Positions 39,395 to 48,774 of a stretch of 64,000 nucleotides of DNA are shown here, in pieces. Position 1 is the first letter of the stretch, and each line of letters opens with the position of its first letter. The stretch is taken from assembly GCA_016718525.1 (NCBI GenBank), contig JADKDD010000002.1, positions 124,001 to 188,000 on the forward strand. The letters are read 5' to 3'. A model generated the notes under the pieces. That model did not search any database and was not told where the DNA came from. It was given only the letters and a program-made list of their open reading frames with translations. The DNA is from Rhodocyclaceae bacterium. Its GTDB lineage: Bacteria; Pseudomonadota; Gammaproteobacteria; Burkholderiales; Rhodocyclaceae. The translations under genes were made by a program, and so were the position numbers.

Positions 39395-40321
39395 ATGCTG
39401 AAATTCATTCTTCGCCGAATTTTCCTCGAAGCCATACCGACGTTACTCGTCCTCGTGACGGTGACCTTTTTCCTGATTCGTTTGGCCCCTGGCGGGCCAT
39501 TTTCTTCGGAGATGAATGTTCCGCCGGAAGTCAAAGCCGCCATCGAAGCGAAATACCAACTCGATCAACCCATGAGTGTTCAATACCTTAACTACCTTAC
39601 TGATTTGGCACGAGGTGATCTCGGTCCATCATTCAAATACAAGGATTTCACTGTCAACGAACTGGTCAATAAAGCAATTCCAGTGTCTTTCAAGCTGGGC
39701 ATTGTTGCGTTTCTGATTGCCTTGGTAGTTGGGGTATCTGCAGGAGTCGCGGCGGCTTTACGCCAAAACACCTGGATTGATTATTCGGTCATGGGGGTGG
39801 CGATGATCGGTGTCGTATTGCCAAATTTTGTACTTGCCCCGATGTTGGCGCTGATCTTCGCTGTCTGGTTCAAGATTCTGCCGGCGGGTGGGTGGGAAGG
39901 CGGTCAGATTCAGTTCATGGTTTTGCCGGTTGCCGTGCTCTGCAAACATTACATTTCGGTGATTGCCCGGATCACGCGTGGCAGCATGATCGAGGTGCTT
40001 GGCAGCCCCTTCATTCGCACCGCCCGCGCCAAGGGTTTGCCGATGCATTACATTCTGCGTCGCCACGCACTCAAGCCGGCCATGCTTCCCGTGGTGAGTT
40101 ATCTCGGGCCGGCATTTGTCGGTGTCATAACCGGTTCGGTCGTGGTGGAAACTTTTTTTGGCATTCCCGGGATTGGTCAGTTGTTCATCAACGGGGCACT
40201 CAATCGCGATTACTCGATGGTACTCGGGCTGACAATCTTGATCGGTGCGCTGATGATTACATTCAACGCAGTGGTCGACATCCTGTATGGCTATATCGAC
40301 CCGCGAATCCGCATCAAGTAA
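39395..40321 (+). CDS. oppB: Oligopeptide ABC transporter permease OppB
   Basis: The 308-residue inner-membrane permease has six hydrophobic segments and the DppB/OppB N-terminal pattern (LVLVTVTFFLIRLAPGGPF). The coupling EAA-like loop is FIRTARAKGLPMHYILRRHALKPA. It forms the channel with OppC. The 132-bp gap after oppA holds no gene. It is followed 6 bp later by oppC. Confidence 0.95.
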   Translation: MLKFILRRIFLEAIPTLLVLVTVTFFLIRLAPGGPFSSEMNVPPEVKAAIEAKYQLDQPMSVQYLNYLTDLARGDLGPSFKYKDFTVNELVNKAIPVSFKLGIVAFLIALVVGVSAGVAAALRQNTWIDYSVMGVAMIGVVLPNFVLAPMLALIFAVWFKILPAGGWEGGQIQFMVLPVAVLCKHYISVIARITRGSMIEVLGSPFIRTARAKGLPMHYILRRHALKPAMLPVVSYLGPAFVGVITGSVVVETFFGIPGIGQLFINGALNRDYSMVLGLTILIGALMITFNAVVDILYGYIDPRIRIK

Positions 40322-40327
40322 GCGACG

Positions 40328-41251
40328 ATGAATACTGCGTTTTCTATCCAACCAAGCTTGCCGCCGCTACCCGGTCTGGATGACGATCTCAATGCCAGCA
40401 TCCGGGGCCGCAGTCTGTGGGCGGATGCCCGCCGCCGCTTTCTGCGCAATCATGCAGCGTTGGTCAGCCTGGTCATACTCGCCGTCATCGTGAGCCTTTG
40501 TTTGCTGGGTTCTGCGTTGTCGCCACATGCTTACGACGAGCCTGATTTCGGCGCCATGCACCAGGCTCCGGACTCAACCACCCGTCACTGGTTCGGCACC
40601 GACAACCTTGGCCGCGACTTGTTTGTCCGCACTCTGCTCGGCGGACGAATTTCGCTGATGGTCGGCGCTCTTGGCGCGCTGGTGGCGGTGATTATCGGCA
40701 CCCTCTATGGCGCAACCGCTGGCTTCGTTGGCGGCAAAATCGACAGCGTGATGATGCGCTTTCTGGAAATACTGGCGAGCTTTCCAATCATGTTCCTGGT
40801 CATCTTGCTGATGACGCTGTTCGGTCGCGATCTGTGGTTGATCTTTGTGGCGATCGGTGCCGTCTCGTGGCTCGATATGGCACGAATTGTTCGGGGTCAG
40901 ACGCTTTCGCTCAAGCGCAAGGAATTTGTCGAGGCCGCTCATGTCGCCGGCGTTTCAACAACGCGCATCATCATTCGTCATATTGTGCCCAACGTACTTG
41001 GCTTGGTCGCGGTGTATGCCACTTTGCTTGTGCCATCAATGATCTTGTTTGAAAGCTTCCTGTCCTATCTTGGACTCGGCGTGCAGGAACCGGCAACTTC
41101 CTGGGGAGCACTGCTCGAGCAAGGCTCCAAGTCATTGGAAGTCGCCGTTTGGGAGTTGATTTTTCCAGCGGGATTTTTAGTCACCACGTTGTTCTGCTTC
41201 AATTTCATTGGCGATGGCCTGCGTGATGCACTGGATCCCAAGGATCGTTGA
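40328..41251 (+). CDS. oppC: Oligopeptide ABC transporter permease OppC
   Basis: The 307-residue permease has six membrane segments and the longer cytoplasmic N-terminus of OppC/DppC. It carries the motif HWFGTDNLGRDLFVRTLLGG and the EAA loop KEFVEAAHVAGVSTTRIIIRH (split by a variable residue). It pairs with OppB. A 101-bp gap with two repeat elements separates it from oppD. Confidence 0.95.
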   Translation: MNTAFSIQPSLPPLPGLDDDLNASIRGRSLWADARRRFLRNHAALVSLVILAVIVSLCLLGSALSPHAYDEPDFGAMHQAPDSTTRHWFGTDNLGRDLFVRTLLGGRISLMVGALGALVAVIIGTLYGATAGFVGGKIDSVMMRFLEILASFPIMFLVILLMTLFGRDLWLIFVAIGAVSWLDMARIVRGQTLSLKRKEFVEAAHVAGVSTTRIIIRHIVPNVLGLVAVYATLLVPSMILFESFLSYLGLGVQEPATSWGALLEQGSKSLEVAVWELIFPAGFLVTTLFCFNFIGDGLRDALDPKDR

Positions 41252-41264
41252 GACGATGCCGAAT

Positions 41265-41303
41265 CTCATCCCCACCCCAGCCCTCTCCTTGAAGGAGAGG
41301 GAG
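41265..41303. repeat. Hairpin repeat of the CCCTCTCC/GGAGAGGG type
   Basis: A stem of 8 bp (41281-41288 with 41294-41301) has a 5-base loop. The preceding CATCCCCACCCCAGCC is the usual flank of a hairpin that is common in many proteobacterial intergenic regions. It directly precedes copy 7 of the dispersed repeat. Confidence 0.65.
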
Positions 41304-41310
41304 AAAACCA

Positions 41311-41338
41311 CAACAGCGTGCTACCAGCACCAACTGGC
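41311..41338 (+). repeat. Dispersed 28-bp repeat, copy 7 (oppC-oppD intergenic)
   Basis: CAACAGCGTG, CTA, then CCAGCACCAACTGGC, with the full stem. The bases just after it (GAGG, 41339-41342) are the only Shine-Dalgarno-like sequence for the oppD GTG at 41353. Confidence 0.85.
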
Positions 41339-41352
41339 GAGGTATCGATAAG

Positions 41353-42372
41353 GTGGCGCTGCTCGAGGTCGATAAGCTCAATGTGCGCTTCGCCACGCCA
41401 GAAGGCGAGGTTGCCGCCGTCAATGATTTGTCCTTCTCACTCGAGGCCGGCGCATCCATCGGTATCGTCGGCGAATCTGGTTCCGGGAAGAGCCAGACGG
41501 CCTTCGCGCTCATGGGCCTGCTGGCAAAAAATGGTCGCGCCAGTGGCGAGGTGCGCTACGCCGGGGTCGATCTGTTATCGTTGCCCGAGGCGGAACTGAA
41601 CCTGCGCCGCGGCGCGGAAATCGCGATGATTTATCAGGACCCGATGACCTCGCTGAATCCTTATCTGACCATCGGCGACCAACTGACCGAGGTTTTACAG
41701 TTCCACAAGGGGATGGACAACAGGAGTGCGGTTGCCGAATCAATACGAATGCTCGACGCCGTACGCATTGCCGATGCCGGCAAACGGATGGGGCTGTACC
41801 CACATGAATTTTCCGGCGGCATGCGCCAGCGGGTAGTAATCGCGATGGCCCTGCTATGCCGTCCAAAATTGCTGATCGCCGACGAACCAACTACCGCGCT
41901 CGATGTCACCGTGCAGGCGCAGATTCTTGCCTTGCTGCAAGACCTCAGGCGCGCCTTTTCTACTTCCATCATATTGATTACGCATGACCTCGGTGTTGTT
42001 GCCGGCGTTTGCGACAGCGTGCTGGTAATGTACGCCGGCCGTGTGATGGAGTATGGCGATGCGCGGAGCATCTTTCAGGCGGCCGCGCATCCATACACTC
42101 GCGGACTGTTACACGCAGTGCCTCGTCTAGACCGGCGTCACGTGGATGCCACCGACATGAATAGCGGGCGACTCAATACGATCCCCGGCAATCCGCCCAA
42201 CTTGCTGGCACTACCGCCGGGTTGTCCCTTCGCGCCGCGCTGTATTGATCGAACGACGGCCTGCCTGCAAGCGCCACCGCTGGAAGTCTTTGGTCAGGGG
42301 CGGCGGCGTGCCTGTCATCGGGCGATAGGAGACCTCACCGATCTTGGCTCGCCACTGAAATTCACGCCATGA
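41353..42372 (+). CDS. oppD: Oligopeptide ABC transporter ATP-binding protein OppD
   Basis: The 339-residue ATPase has the Walker A GESGSGKS, Q-loop MIYQDPMTSL, signature FSGGMRQR, Walker B LLIADEPTTALD and H-loop ITHDLG. A C-terminal oligopeptide-transporter domain with a CPFAPRC cysteine motif follows. It starts with GTG at 41353; the Shine-Dalgarno-like GAGG borders a repeat element. It overlaps oppF by ATGA. Confidence 0.94.
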   Translation: MALLEVDKLNVRFATPEGEVAAVNDLSFSLEAGASIGIVGESGSGKSQTAFALMGLLAKNGRASGEVRYAGVDLLSLPEAELNLRRGAEIAMIYQDPMTSLNPYLTIGDQLTEVLQFHKGMDNRSAVAESIRMLDAVRIADAGKRMGLYPHEFSGGMRQRVVIAMALLCRPKLLIADEPTTALDVTVQAQILALLQDLRRAFSTSIILITHDLGVVAGVCDSVLVMYAGRVMEYGDARSIFQAAAHPYTRGLLHAVPRLDRRHVDATDMNSGRLNTIPGNPPNLLALPPGCPFAPRCIDRTTACLQAPPLEVFGQGRRRACHRAIGDLTDLGSPLKFTP

Positions 42373-43379
42373 ATTCAAGGCCATTACAGACAGCACAGCC
42401 AGCGCTGCTAGAGGTTCGTGATCTCAAGGTAACGTTCAATGTCGGCCGCACCGGCTTGTTGCCATGGGCATCACCGCGACTATTGCGCGCGGTCGACGGT
42501 GTGAGCTTCAGTGTGAATGCAGGCGAGACACTTGGTATCGTCGGTGAGTCCGGATGCGGCAAGAGCTCGCTTGCGCGCGCCCTGGTCGGACTCAACCCGA
42601 TTGCCGGCGGTGAGGCGGTCTTCCGTGGAAGGTCCCTTGGCAACCTGTCGAAACAACAATGGCAGGATGTCCGTGCCGATATACAAATGATTTTTCAGGA
42701 TCCGCTGTCCTCACTTGATCCGCGCATGACGATCGGCGACATCATCGCCGAGCCGTTGCAAGTCCAAAGGCCCGGAATGGGTCGCCGCGAAGTGAGTGCA
42801 GAGGTCGAGCGCGTGATGCTGCGTGTTGGCCTGCTATCGAATGTGATCAATCGTTATCCGCATGAATTTTCCGGCGGGCAGTGCCAGCGCGTCGGAATTG
42901 CGCGTGCGTTGATCGTCAAACCAAAACTGATCATTTGCGATGAACCGGTATCGGCGCTCGACGTTTCGATACAAGCCCAAGTGATTAACCTGTTGATGGA
43001 TCTTCAATACAGTGAAGGTCTGGCATTGGTCTTCATTGCACACGACCTTGCTGTGGTCAAGCACATCGCCGACAAGGTAGTCGTGATGTATCTTGGCCGA
43101 ACCATGGAAGCTGCACCGACCAATGTCTTGTTCGACTCGCCAATGCATCCCTATACGAGTGCCTTGCTCAGCGCGGTTCCATTGCCTGATCCGGAACTTG
43201 AGCGAAACAAGGCTGTGCAAATTCTTGAGGGTGACATTCCCAGTCCGGTGAATCCGCCGTCCGGATGTGTATTCCGTACCCGCTGCCCCAAAGCAGATGA
43301 CGCCTGCGCTGCAAGCTTGCCGATGCTCAGTGCGATTGCCGAGTTACATAATGTTGCCTGTTTGAAAGCGCATACCTGA
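42369..43379 (+). CDS. oppF: Oligopeptide ABC transporter ATP-binding protein OppF
   Basis: The 336-residue ATPase has Walker A GESGCGKS, Q-loop MIFQDPLSSLDP, signature FSGGQCQR, Walker B LIICDEPVSALD and H-loop IAHDLAVV. The C-terminal cysteine motif is CVFRTRCPKADDAC. OppD and OppF form a heterodimer that powers import. It ends about 100 bp before hflX. Confidence 0.95.
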   Translation: MNSRPLQTAQPALLEVRDLKVTFNVGRTGLLPWASPRLLRAVDGVSFSVNAGETLGIVGESGCGKSSLARALVGLNPIAGGEAVFRGRSLGNLSKQQWQDVRADIQMIFQDPLSSLDPRMTIGDIIAEPLQVQRPGMGRREVSAEVERVMLRVGLLSNVINRYPHEFSGGQCQRVGIARALIVKPKLIICDEPVSALDVSIQAQVINLLMDLQYSEGLALVFIAHDLAVVKHIADKVVVMYLGRTMEAAPTNVLFDSPMHPYTSALLSAVPLPDPELERNKAVQILEGDIPSPVNPPSGCVFRTRCPKADDACAASLPMLSAIAELHNVACLKAHT

Positions 43380-43477
43380 ACAAAGCCAAAACGTGCTGGA
43401 ACGCGAGTTCCCCGTAGGCCGGACAGCCATATCATTCAGGCCCGATCCGGCAACTCAAAACTAAATGAAGAATTCCA

Positions 43478-44833
43478 ATGCGCAATGATGTAAAACCAAA
43501 AAACGCTATCGTCGCCGCTGTGCAATTGCCAAGTGTCAGCGATATCGAGTTCGAGGCCTCGCTGGCCGAGTTGCGCGACCTAGCCAAAACGCTTGGTTAT
43601 ACGATTTGCGCAAGCTTCACACAGAAGCGCTCAAGCTTCGATTCCACCGCTTACATGGGCACCGGAAAGCGCGAAGAGATTCGTGCCTTTGTGGACAATC
43701 AGCCAATCCCGATTGACTTTCCAAAGTCCTCGCACGCCCCAGCCGACCCGGAAGCCGGAAAAATCGACGTAATTTTTGTTGACCATGAAATCTCCCCGTC
43801 GCAAGCACGCAATCTGGAAAAGGAGGTTGGCTGCGAAGTAATGGACCGTACCATGGTGATCCTCGAGATATTTCAACGTCACGCCAGCTCACGTGCAGCT
43901 CGTGCGCAGGTCGAAATCGCGCGGCTTGGCTATATGGCACCCCGTCTGCGCGAGGCCGCCAAGCTGGCAGGCCCGCAAGGTCGGCAGCGCAGCGGCACCG
44001 GTGGCCGTGGCGCCGGCGAATCGCATACCGAACTGGACCGGCGCAAAGTCCGCGACCGCATTGCCGAACTGCAACAGGAAATCGACGCAATGGATGTCGA
44101 GCGCAAAACCCAACGCGCGCGGCGGCAAGACCGTCAAGGCGGAGCAAACGTAGCGCTGGTGGGCTACACCAACGCAGGTAAATCGACTTTGATGCGTGCG
44201 CTGACTGGCAGCGATGTGTTGGTCGAGGACAAACTTTTTGCGACACTCGATACCACTGTGCGTGCTCTTCAACCCGAGAGCAAGCCACGCGTGCTGGTAA
44301 GCGATACCGTTGGCTTCATCAAAAATCTGCCGCATGGATTGGTCGCCTCGTTCAAATCAACTCTGGAAGAGGCGCTTGATGCCTCACTGCTCCTGCACGT
44401 CATTGATGCCAGCGATCCGGGTTTTGAACGACAGCTCGCCGTGACGGACAAAGTGCTGGCAGAGATAGGTGCAAAGGATGTACCGCGTATCAGAGTGTTT
44501 AACAAGATCGATAACCTGAGCATGGGCGGCGATTCTCTTGGTCCAGCTGAATTGGAGTCCACGCTGCGCAACCAGTATCCCGACTGTATCGTGATGAGCG
44601 CACGACGCGCGGCAGACGTCGCAAAACTGCGGCAAGCTCTCATTGCGTTCTTTCAGACTGGTTTGGTTGAGGCAAAGCTTTTCCTGCCCTGGTCGGCACA
44701 ACAACATCGCGGTGTAATTTTCGCTACCTGTGAAGTACTTGCGGAGCACGCAAACGACGATGGCGCCTGCCTGCATGTCCGCGGAGAAAGTCAGGTTGTA
44801 AAGTCTCTACTGGAGCAGTTTGGTCCCGCCTAA
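43478..44833 (+). CDS. hflX: Ribosome-associated GTPase HflX
   Basis: HflX binds and splits ribosomes, notably under heat stress. The 451-residue product has an N-terminal domain (VEMDRTMVILEIFQRHA-like segment, VMDRTMVILEIFQRHASS), a glycine-rich linker (GTGGRGAGE), a coiled region, and the G domain with VGYTNAGKSTLMRALTG and SDTVGFIKNLP. hfq is not adjacent, unlike in many gammaproteobacteria. It is likely a separate unit from opp. Confidence 0.95.
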   Translation: MRNDVKPKNAIVAAVQLPSVSDIEFEASLAELRDLAKTLGYTICASFTQKRSSFDSTAYMGTGKREEIRAFVDNQPIPIDFPKSSHAPADPEAGKIDVIFVDHEISPSQARNLEKEVGCEVMDRTMVILEIFQRHASSRAARAQVEIARLGYMAPRLREAAKLAGPQGRQRSGTGGRGAGESHTELDRRKVRDRIAELQQEIDAMDVERKTQRARRQDRQGGANVALVGYTNAGKSTLMRALTGSDVLVEDKLFATLDTTVRALQPESKPRVLVSDTVGFIKNLPHGLVASFKSTLEEALDASLLLHVIDASDPGFERQLAVTDKVLAEIGAKDVPRIRVFNKIDNLSMGGDSLGPAELESTLRNQYPDCIVMSARRAADVAKLRQALIAFFQTGLVEAKLFLPWSAQQHRGVIFATCEVLAEHANDDGACLHVRGESQVVKSLLEQFGPA

Positions 44834-44951
44834 AGATCTTGGCGCGCCCCGCGTAACGCGCAATGATCTAACCACGTGATTCCTTGATATTCCGACGCGA
44901 AATATATGAACAGTTTTTTTAACAATGTATGTTGAACGCCTTGTGCCGAAA

Positions 44952-45752
44952 TCACTTCATTGAAATTGTCTGTACCTTTAGCGAATCGCTTTCGTGCACT
45001 GCTAGTACATTGATGCCCATGGGAAAAAGTTTATAACCAAGCGAGATCAGGCGATCCTGCAATAGTTGTCGATTGGTCTTTATTACCTCGATCAACATGA
45101 TTGGTTTGTAGCGGAGAAGCGATGCCTGAGCGCCCTCAAGCACATCTAATTCCATACCCTCAACATCAATTTTGATCAAATCAACACGATTGGTGACCAG
45201 TTGATCTATGGTCAGCATGGGTACTTCAGTGCACTTGCTCGGTGAGTAATCTATCGACTGGCCAATGAATTCGGTGTTGTCGTGCTGCCGGAGTTCTAGC
45301 GAGCCGAAACTTGCCGCGACGTTGTAATCAGGGCACGGTACCAGCAACGAACCCGCTTGTGCACCGACGGCTGCATAAATCGCACGGGCATTGAAGCAGT
45401 TGTTCAGTGCAATGTTGCCGGCCAATGCATAAAAAAGTCGTTCTTGCGCCTCAACGGCAATGACGTCTCCCCAATTGGACATATGCTTAGCCCATTCAAT
45501 GGTATGCACACCGATGTTGGCACCGCAATCGATTGCTACCAACCCGTCGCCAGCGGTCGTCCGACGTGAATTCAAGAGCGTCAGTGCAAAGTCAACCTCA
45601 TCAGGATCGAAACTGGCTTGATTCAGTAATTGAAACCCCACTCCATAACCCTGCTTGTCGTTCACCATTCGGAAGTCTTTATGGTTGACGATCATCGTGC
45701 CGTGGTTACTGGCACAAAGCACAAAGGGAAGCGGGCGTCGATTTGATTTCAC
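44952..45752 (-). CDS. FkbM family methyltransferase
   Basis: FkbM proteins are SAM-dependent O-methyltransferases that often modify sugars of surface polymers. The 266-residue product has the SAM-binding region AIDCGANIGVHTIEWAK (about residue 75), the segment VEAQERLFYALAGNIALNNC, and LIKIDVEGMELDVLEGA (about residue 192), which is the family signature. It follows the TPR-glycosyltransferase gene by 64 bp on the same strand. Its target is unknown. The DNA looks richer in A+T than the neighbours, by eye. Confidence 0.85.
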   Translation of the reverse strand: MKSNRRPLPFVLCASNHGTMIVNHKDFRMVNDKQGYGVGFQLLNQASFDPDEVDFALTLLNSRRTTAGDGLVAIDCGANIGVHTIEWAKHMSNWGDVIAVEAQERLFYALAGNIALNNCFNARAIYAAVGAQAGSLLVPCPDYNVAASFGSLELRQHDNTEFIGQSIDYSPSKCTEVPMLTIDQLVTNRVDLIKIDVEGMELDVLEGAQASLLRYKPIMLIEVIKTNRQLLQDRLISLGYKLFPMGINVLAVHESDSLKVQTISMK

Positions 45753-45816
45753 AGGCGCGTTTCCATCATGGTTGCCTCGCTATAGATTTGTAGTTGGGTT
45801 GGTTGATTTTAGGATG

Positions 45817-47124
45817 TTATCCACGTACTACCCCGCGCAAATCAGACCTAATCCGCTCGAGTACCCCTGCCCACTGCCGATCTTCAGTTTGCCTGTAAAG
45901 TTTGACTGAAGCGTACCAAGGACTATCTTCCCTATCGAGCAGCCAACGCCAATCGGGGACATACGGCAAAAGTATCCAGGTCGGTCTGCCTAGCGCCCCG
46001 CTTAGATGCGCAACGCTTGTATCGACGCTGATCACTAAATCCATCAACTCACACAAGGCAGCCGTATCTGAGAAATCGTGTAGTTCGCTGCCGAAATGCC
46101 TGAGGTTGGATTGCGCCATGATCATACCGGCATCTTGATCACGAACTTCCTTTTGCAGACTCACATATTCGATACCGCCTGGCAAATAGTCGAGCAACAT
46201 ACTTAATTCGAGACTGCGGTACCGGTCCTTTTTGTGTTCTTTGGCACCGCTCCAGACAATTCCGACGCGTGGTTGTCGTTTGGCACCCAGTGTTTGACGC
46301 CATTGTTCTACTTTGTCACGGTCACTACGCAAGTAACTTTGCTTGCACGGAATTGTGCTCACGTTTGTCTTGAATGCCAGCGGTAGTGAAAGCAGCGGAC
46401 AGTAATAATCGACATCGGGTTTTGGATCTCCCTTCACAATCCAATCACTGACCCCTTCGACTACTTTTAATAACTCTAATAGTGACGCCGGAATTTGGGC
46501 AATGACGCGAGCGCCTTGCCCTGCCAAACTCTTGGCATACCGAATGAACTGAATCGTATCGCCGAGACCTTGCTCGCTACAAATGAGTATGGATTTATCG
46601 AGCAGAGTCTCGACCCCCAACCATAGGGGTCGCGCGCACTCGGGCTCGTCCGCGTTTCGTTCAGCCCTCTGCCAGCGCCATTCGTAAAGCGGCAGTCCGT
46701 TTTCAAAATCTCCTTTCAACAATAGGACAAGGCTCTTGTTCCAATAGGCCTCTGCGTAGTCAGGTTTCAGCGCTATCGCCCTGTCAAAACTTGCGATGGA
46801 AGCATCTAACTGCCTGAGTTCCTTCAGCGCGTTACCACGATTGGAATAGGCATCTGGAAAATTCCGGTCGATTTCAATCGCTTGACCAATCAGATCAACT
46901 GCCAGTTGATTATTTTGTGTTTGATACGCGACAACACCGAGCAGGTGGAGTGCGTTGAAATTCTTCGCGTTGATTTTTAGCAGCGCTTCATAAATCGTCT
47001 TGGCATCGGCTATGCGCCCCTGTTTGTGAAGCGCGACCGCGTGCTCAATCTGGCTCAGCGGTGGACTTGTCGTTGGCTTTGCTACCGATTTTCGATTGTC
47101 AATATATATGACATTGAGTTTCAT
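45817..47124 (-). CDS. TPR-repeat protein with GT9-like glycosyltransferase domain
   Basis: The 435-residue product has tetratricopeptide repeats over about residues 26-145 (ALHKQGRIADAKTIYEALL, then DAYSNRGNALKELRQLDASI and EAYWNKSLVLLLKGDFENGL). The C-terminal half resembles heptosyltransferase/GT9 type enzymes (GLGDTIQFIRYAKSL, VDTSVAHLSGALGRPTWILLP). Such proteins often glycosylate surface proteins or polymers. The ATG at 47124 gives MKLNVIYIDN; the frame extends upstream with no conservation. With the FkbM gene it may form a small glycan modification unit. Confidence 0.82.
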   Translation of the reverse strand: MKLNVIYIDNRKSVAKPTTSPPLSQIEHAVALHKQGRIADAKTIYEALLKINAKNFNALHLLGVVAYQTQNNQLAVDLIGQAIEIDRNFPDAYSNRGNALKELRQLDASIASFDRAIALKPDYAEAYWNKSLVLLLKGDFENGLPLYEWRWQRAERNADEPECARPLWLGVETLLDKSILICSEQGLGDTIQFIRYAKSLAGQGARVIAQIPASLLELLKVVEGVSDWIVKGDPKPDVDYYCPLLSLPLAFKTNVSTIPCKQSYLRSDRDKVEQWRQTLGAKRQPRVGIVWSGAKEHKKDRYRSLELSMLLDYLPGGIEYVSLQKEVRDQDAGMIMAQSNLRHFGSELHDFSDTAALCELMDLVISVDTSVAHLSGALGRPTWILLPYVPDWRWLLDREDSPWYASVKLYRQTEDRQWAGVLERIRSDLRGVVRG

Positions 47125-47362
47125 CTTTGGTGCAAATCCATGTTGCCAAGACCGAATGAACCAAGTATCTCTGATGCGACAGGTTCGAGTCAATTTTGAC
47201 CTGCACTTGAGGCTTATCGGTCATCCTGAAACGAATGCCAAAACCACGACCAGAACGTCAATCACACGAACGCAGACAGGCAATGATTAACCGGAATTCG
47301 CTGTCGGACAGCGCAAATTAAGACACTGCACGAGGAATCCTGTAATCTCAATATCATTACTC

Positions 47363-48691
47363 ATGGGAAAGACTAGACCAGCCATGCCACCTACCACCGG
47401 TTCGATGAAGTCCAATCTGCGTGCAGGCGAGCCAGACAATCGCACGCGCTACTATGTCCTTGGCTTATTGACTGTTGTCTATAGCTTCAATTTCATCGAC
47501 CGGCAACTGCTTTCCATTTTGCAAGAGTCGGTGAAGAAAGATATGTTGTTGTCGGATGCGCAGCTGGGCCTTTTGACCGGATTTGCCTTTGCGGTGTTCT
47601 ATGTCCTTGCTGGTTTGCCGATTGCGCGTTGGGCTGATCGCGGCAACCGGCGCAACATCGTAGCCGGATCTTTGGTGGTGTGGAGTGCGATGACGGCGCT
47701 GTGCGGCATGGCACAAAATTATTGGCAGTTGTTAGCAGCACGTATCGGCGTTGGTGTTGGCGAGGCTGGCGGCAGCCCTCCCTCGCACTCGATGATCTCC
47801 GACACCTTTCCGCCGGAGCAACGCGCAACCGCGCTGTCGTTCTATTCGGTAGGGATCAATATTGGCATCCTGTTCGGGTTCTTGCTTGGTGGTTATCTCA
47901 ACGAAGTTTTCGGTTGGCGTACCGCCTTCCTTGTAGTCGGGCTGCCGGGTGTAATCCTTGGCGTCATTGTTCGCTATACGATGGCAGAGCCGATTCGTGG
48001 TTTGTATTCGGCAACGCCCTATGTCGCCAAGCCAGTACCGTTTTTTGAGGTCGTGTCCTTGCTCTGGTCGCGCAAATCCTTTCGGCATATTGCGATGGGT
48101 TCTGGTCTGGCGGCCTTTACCGGTTACGCTGCCGCGAATTGGCTGCCATCATTCATGATTCGCAGTCACGGCATGGCCACCGGCGAACTCGGTGTCTGGC
48201 TGGCACTCACCTTCGGGGTTGGCGGCGGGATTGGAACGTTCTGTGCCGGAATGTTCGCCGACAAATTGGCGCTACGAGACAAGCGTTGGTACGCTTGGTT
48301 ACCGGCTTTGGCACCAATCATCAGCGGTCCGTTTTTTATCACCATGATGCTGGCCGACAACGCGACAGTCGCACTCACCGTCAACATTGGTTCGATACTG
48401 GTGGCCAATGCCTATTTGGGGGCCTCGATCGCGGTGATGCATGGACTGGTTGGTGCACAAATGCGCGCCGTGGCCTCGGCGATTTTCTTTCTGATACTGA
48501 ATATCATCGGCTTGGGACTGGGACCATTTACGATTGGCTTGGTGAGCGACCTTCTCACTGCCGGTTTTGGGAAAGAGTCGCTTCGCTATGCGATGGTAAG
48601 TATTATTCCGGCTGTCGGGCTGTGGGCGTCCGCACATTTCTATTTGGCGGCGAAAACCTTGCGTGCCGACCTTGCTGCCGCGCCGCCTTGA
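47363..48691 (+). CDS. MFS transporter (spinster-like)
   Basis: The 442-residue product has twelve hydrophobic segments and the MFS loop motif AGLPIARWADRGNRRNIV. NFIDRQLLSILQE and GEAGGSPPSHSMISDTFPPEQRA fit the spinster/hexuronate-like branch common in betaproteobacteria. The substrate is unknown. ATG 47363 is the longest start; one at 47405 (MKSNLRAG) is possible. A dispersed repeat copy follows its stop. It runs toward the large DUF748 gene. Confidence 0.85.
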   Translation: MGKTRPAMPPTTGSMKSNLRAGEPDNRTRYYVLGLLTVVYSFNFIDRQLLSILQESVKKDMLLSDAQLGLLTGFAFAVFYVLAGLPIARWADRGNRRNIVAGSLVVWSAMTALCGMAQNYWQLLAARIGVGVGEAGGSPPSHSMISDTFPPEQRATALSFYSVGINIGILFGFLLGGYLNEVFGWRTAFLVVGLPGVILGVIVRYTMAEPIRGLYSATPYVAKPVPFFEVVSLLWSRKSFRHIAMGSGLAAFTGYAAANWLPSFMIRSHGMATGELGVWLALTFGVGGGIGTFCAGMFADKLALRDKRWYAWLPALAPIISGPFFITMMLADNATVALTVNIGSILVANAYLGASIAVMHGLVGAQMRAVASAIFFLILNIIGLGLGPFTIGLVSDLLTAGFGKESLRYAMVSIIPAVGLWASAHFYLAAKTLRADLAAAPP

Positions 48692-48718
48692 GATCAACCA
48701 GTTACGCTTTCCACTACG

Positions 48719-48746
48719 GTCAGTTGGTGCTGGTGAGACGCCGTCG
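48719..48746 (-). repeat. Dispersed 28-bp repeat, copy 8 (MFS-DUF748 intergenic)
   Basis: In minus-strand reading: CGACGGCGTC, TCA, then CCAGCACCAACTGACC. The left stem arm is intact and the right arm has changed. It lies between two convergent genes. Confidence 0.7.
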
Positions 48747-48774
48747 AATCAGCACGTTGGTGAATCAGCGACGT

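Noticed and set aside
44834..44880. AGATC...GATCT inverted sequence after hflX as a terminator.
   Set aside because: The stem has a bulge and there is no T-run, so the evidence is too weak.
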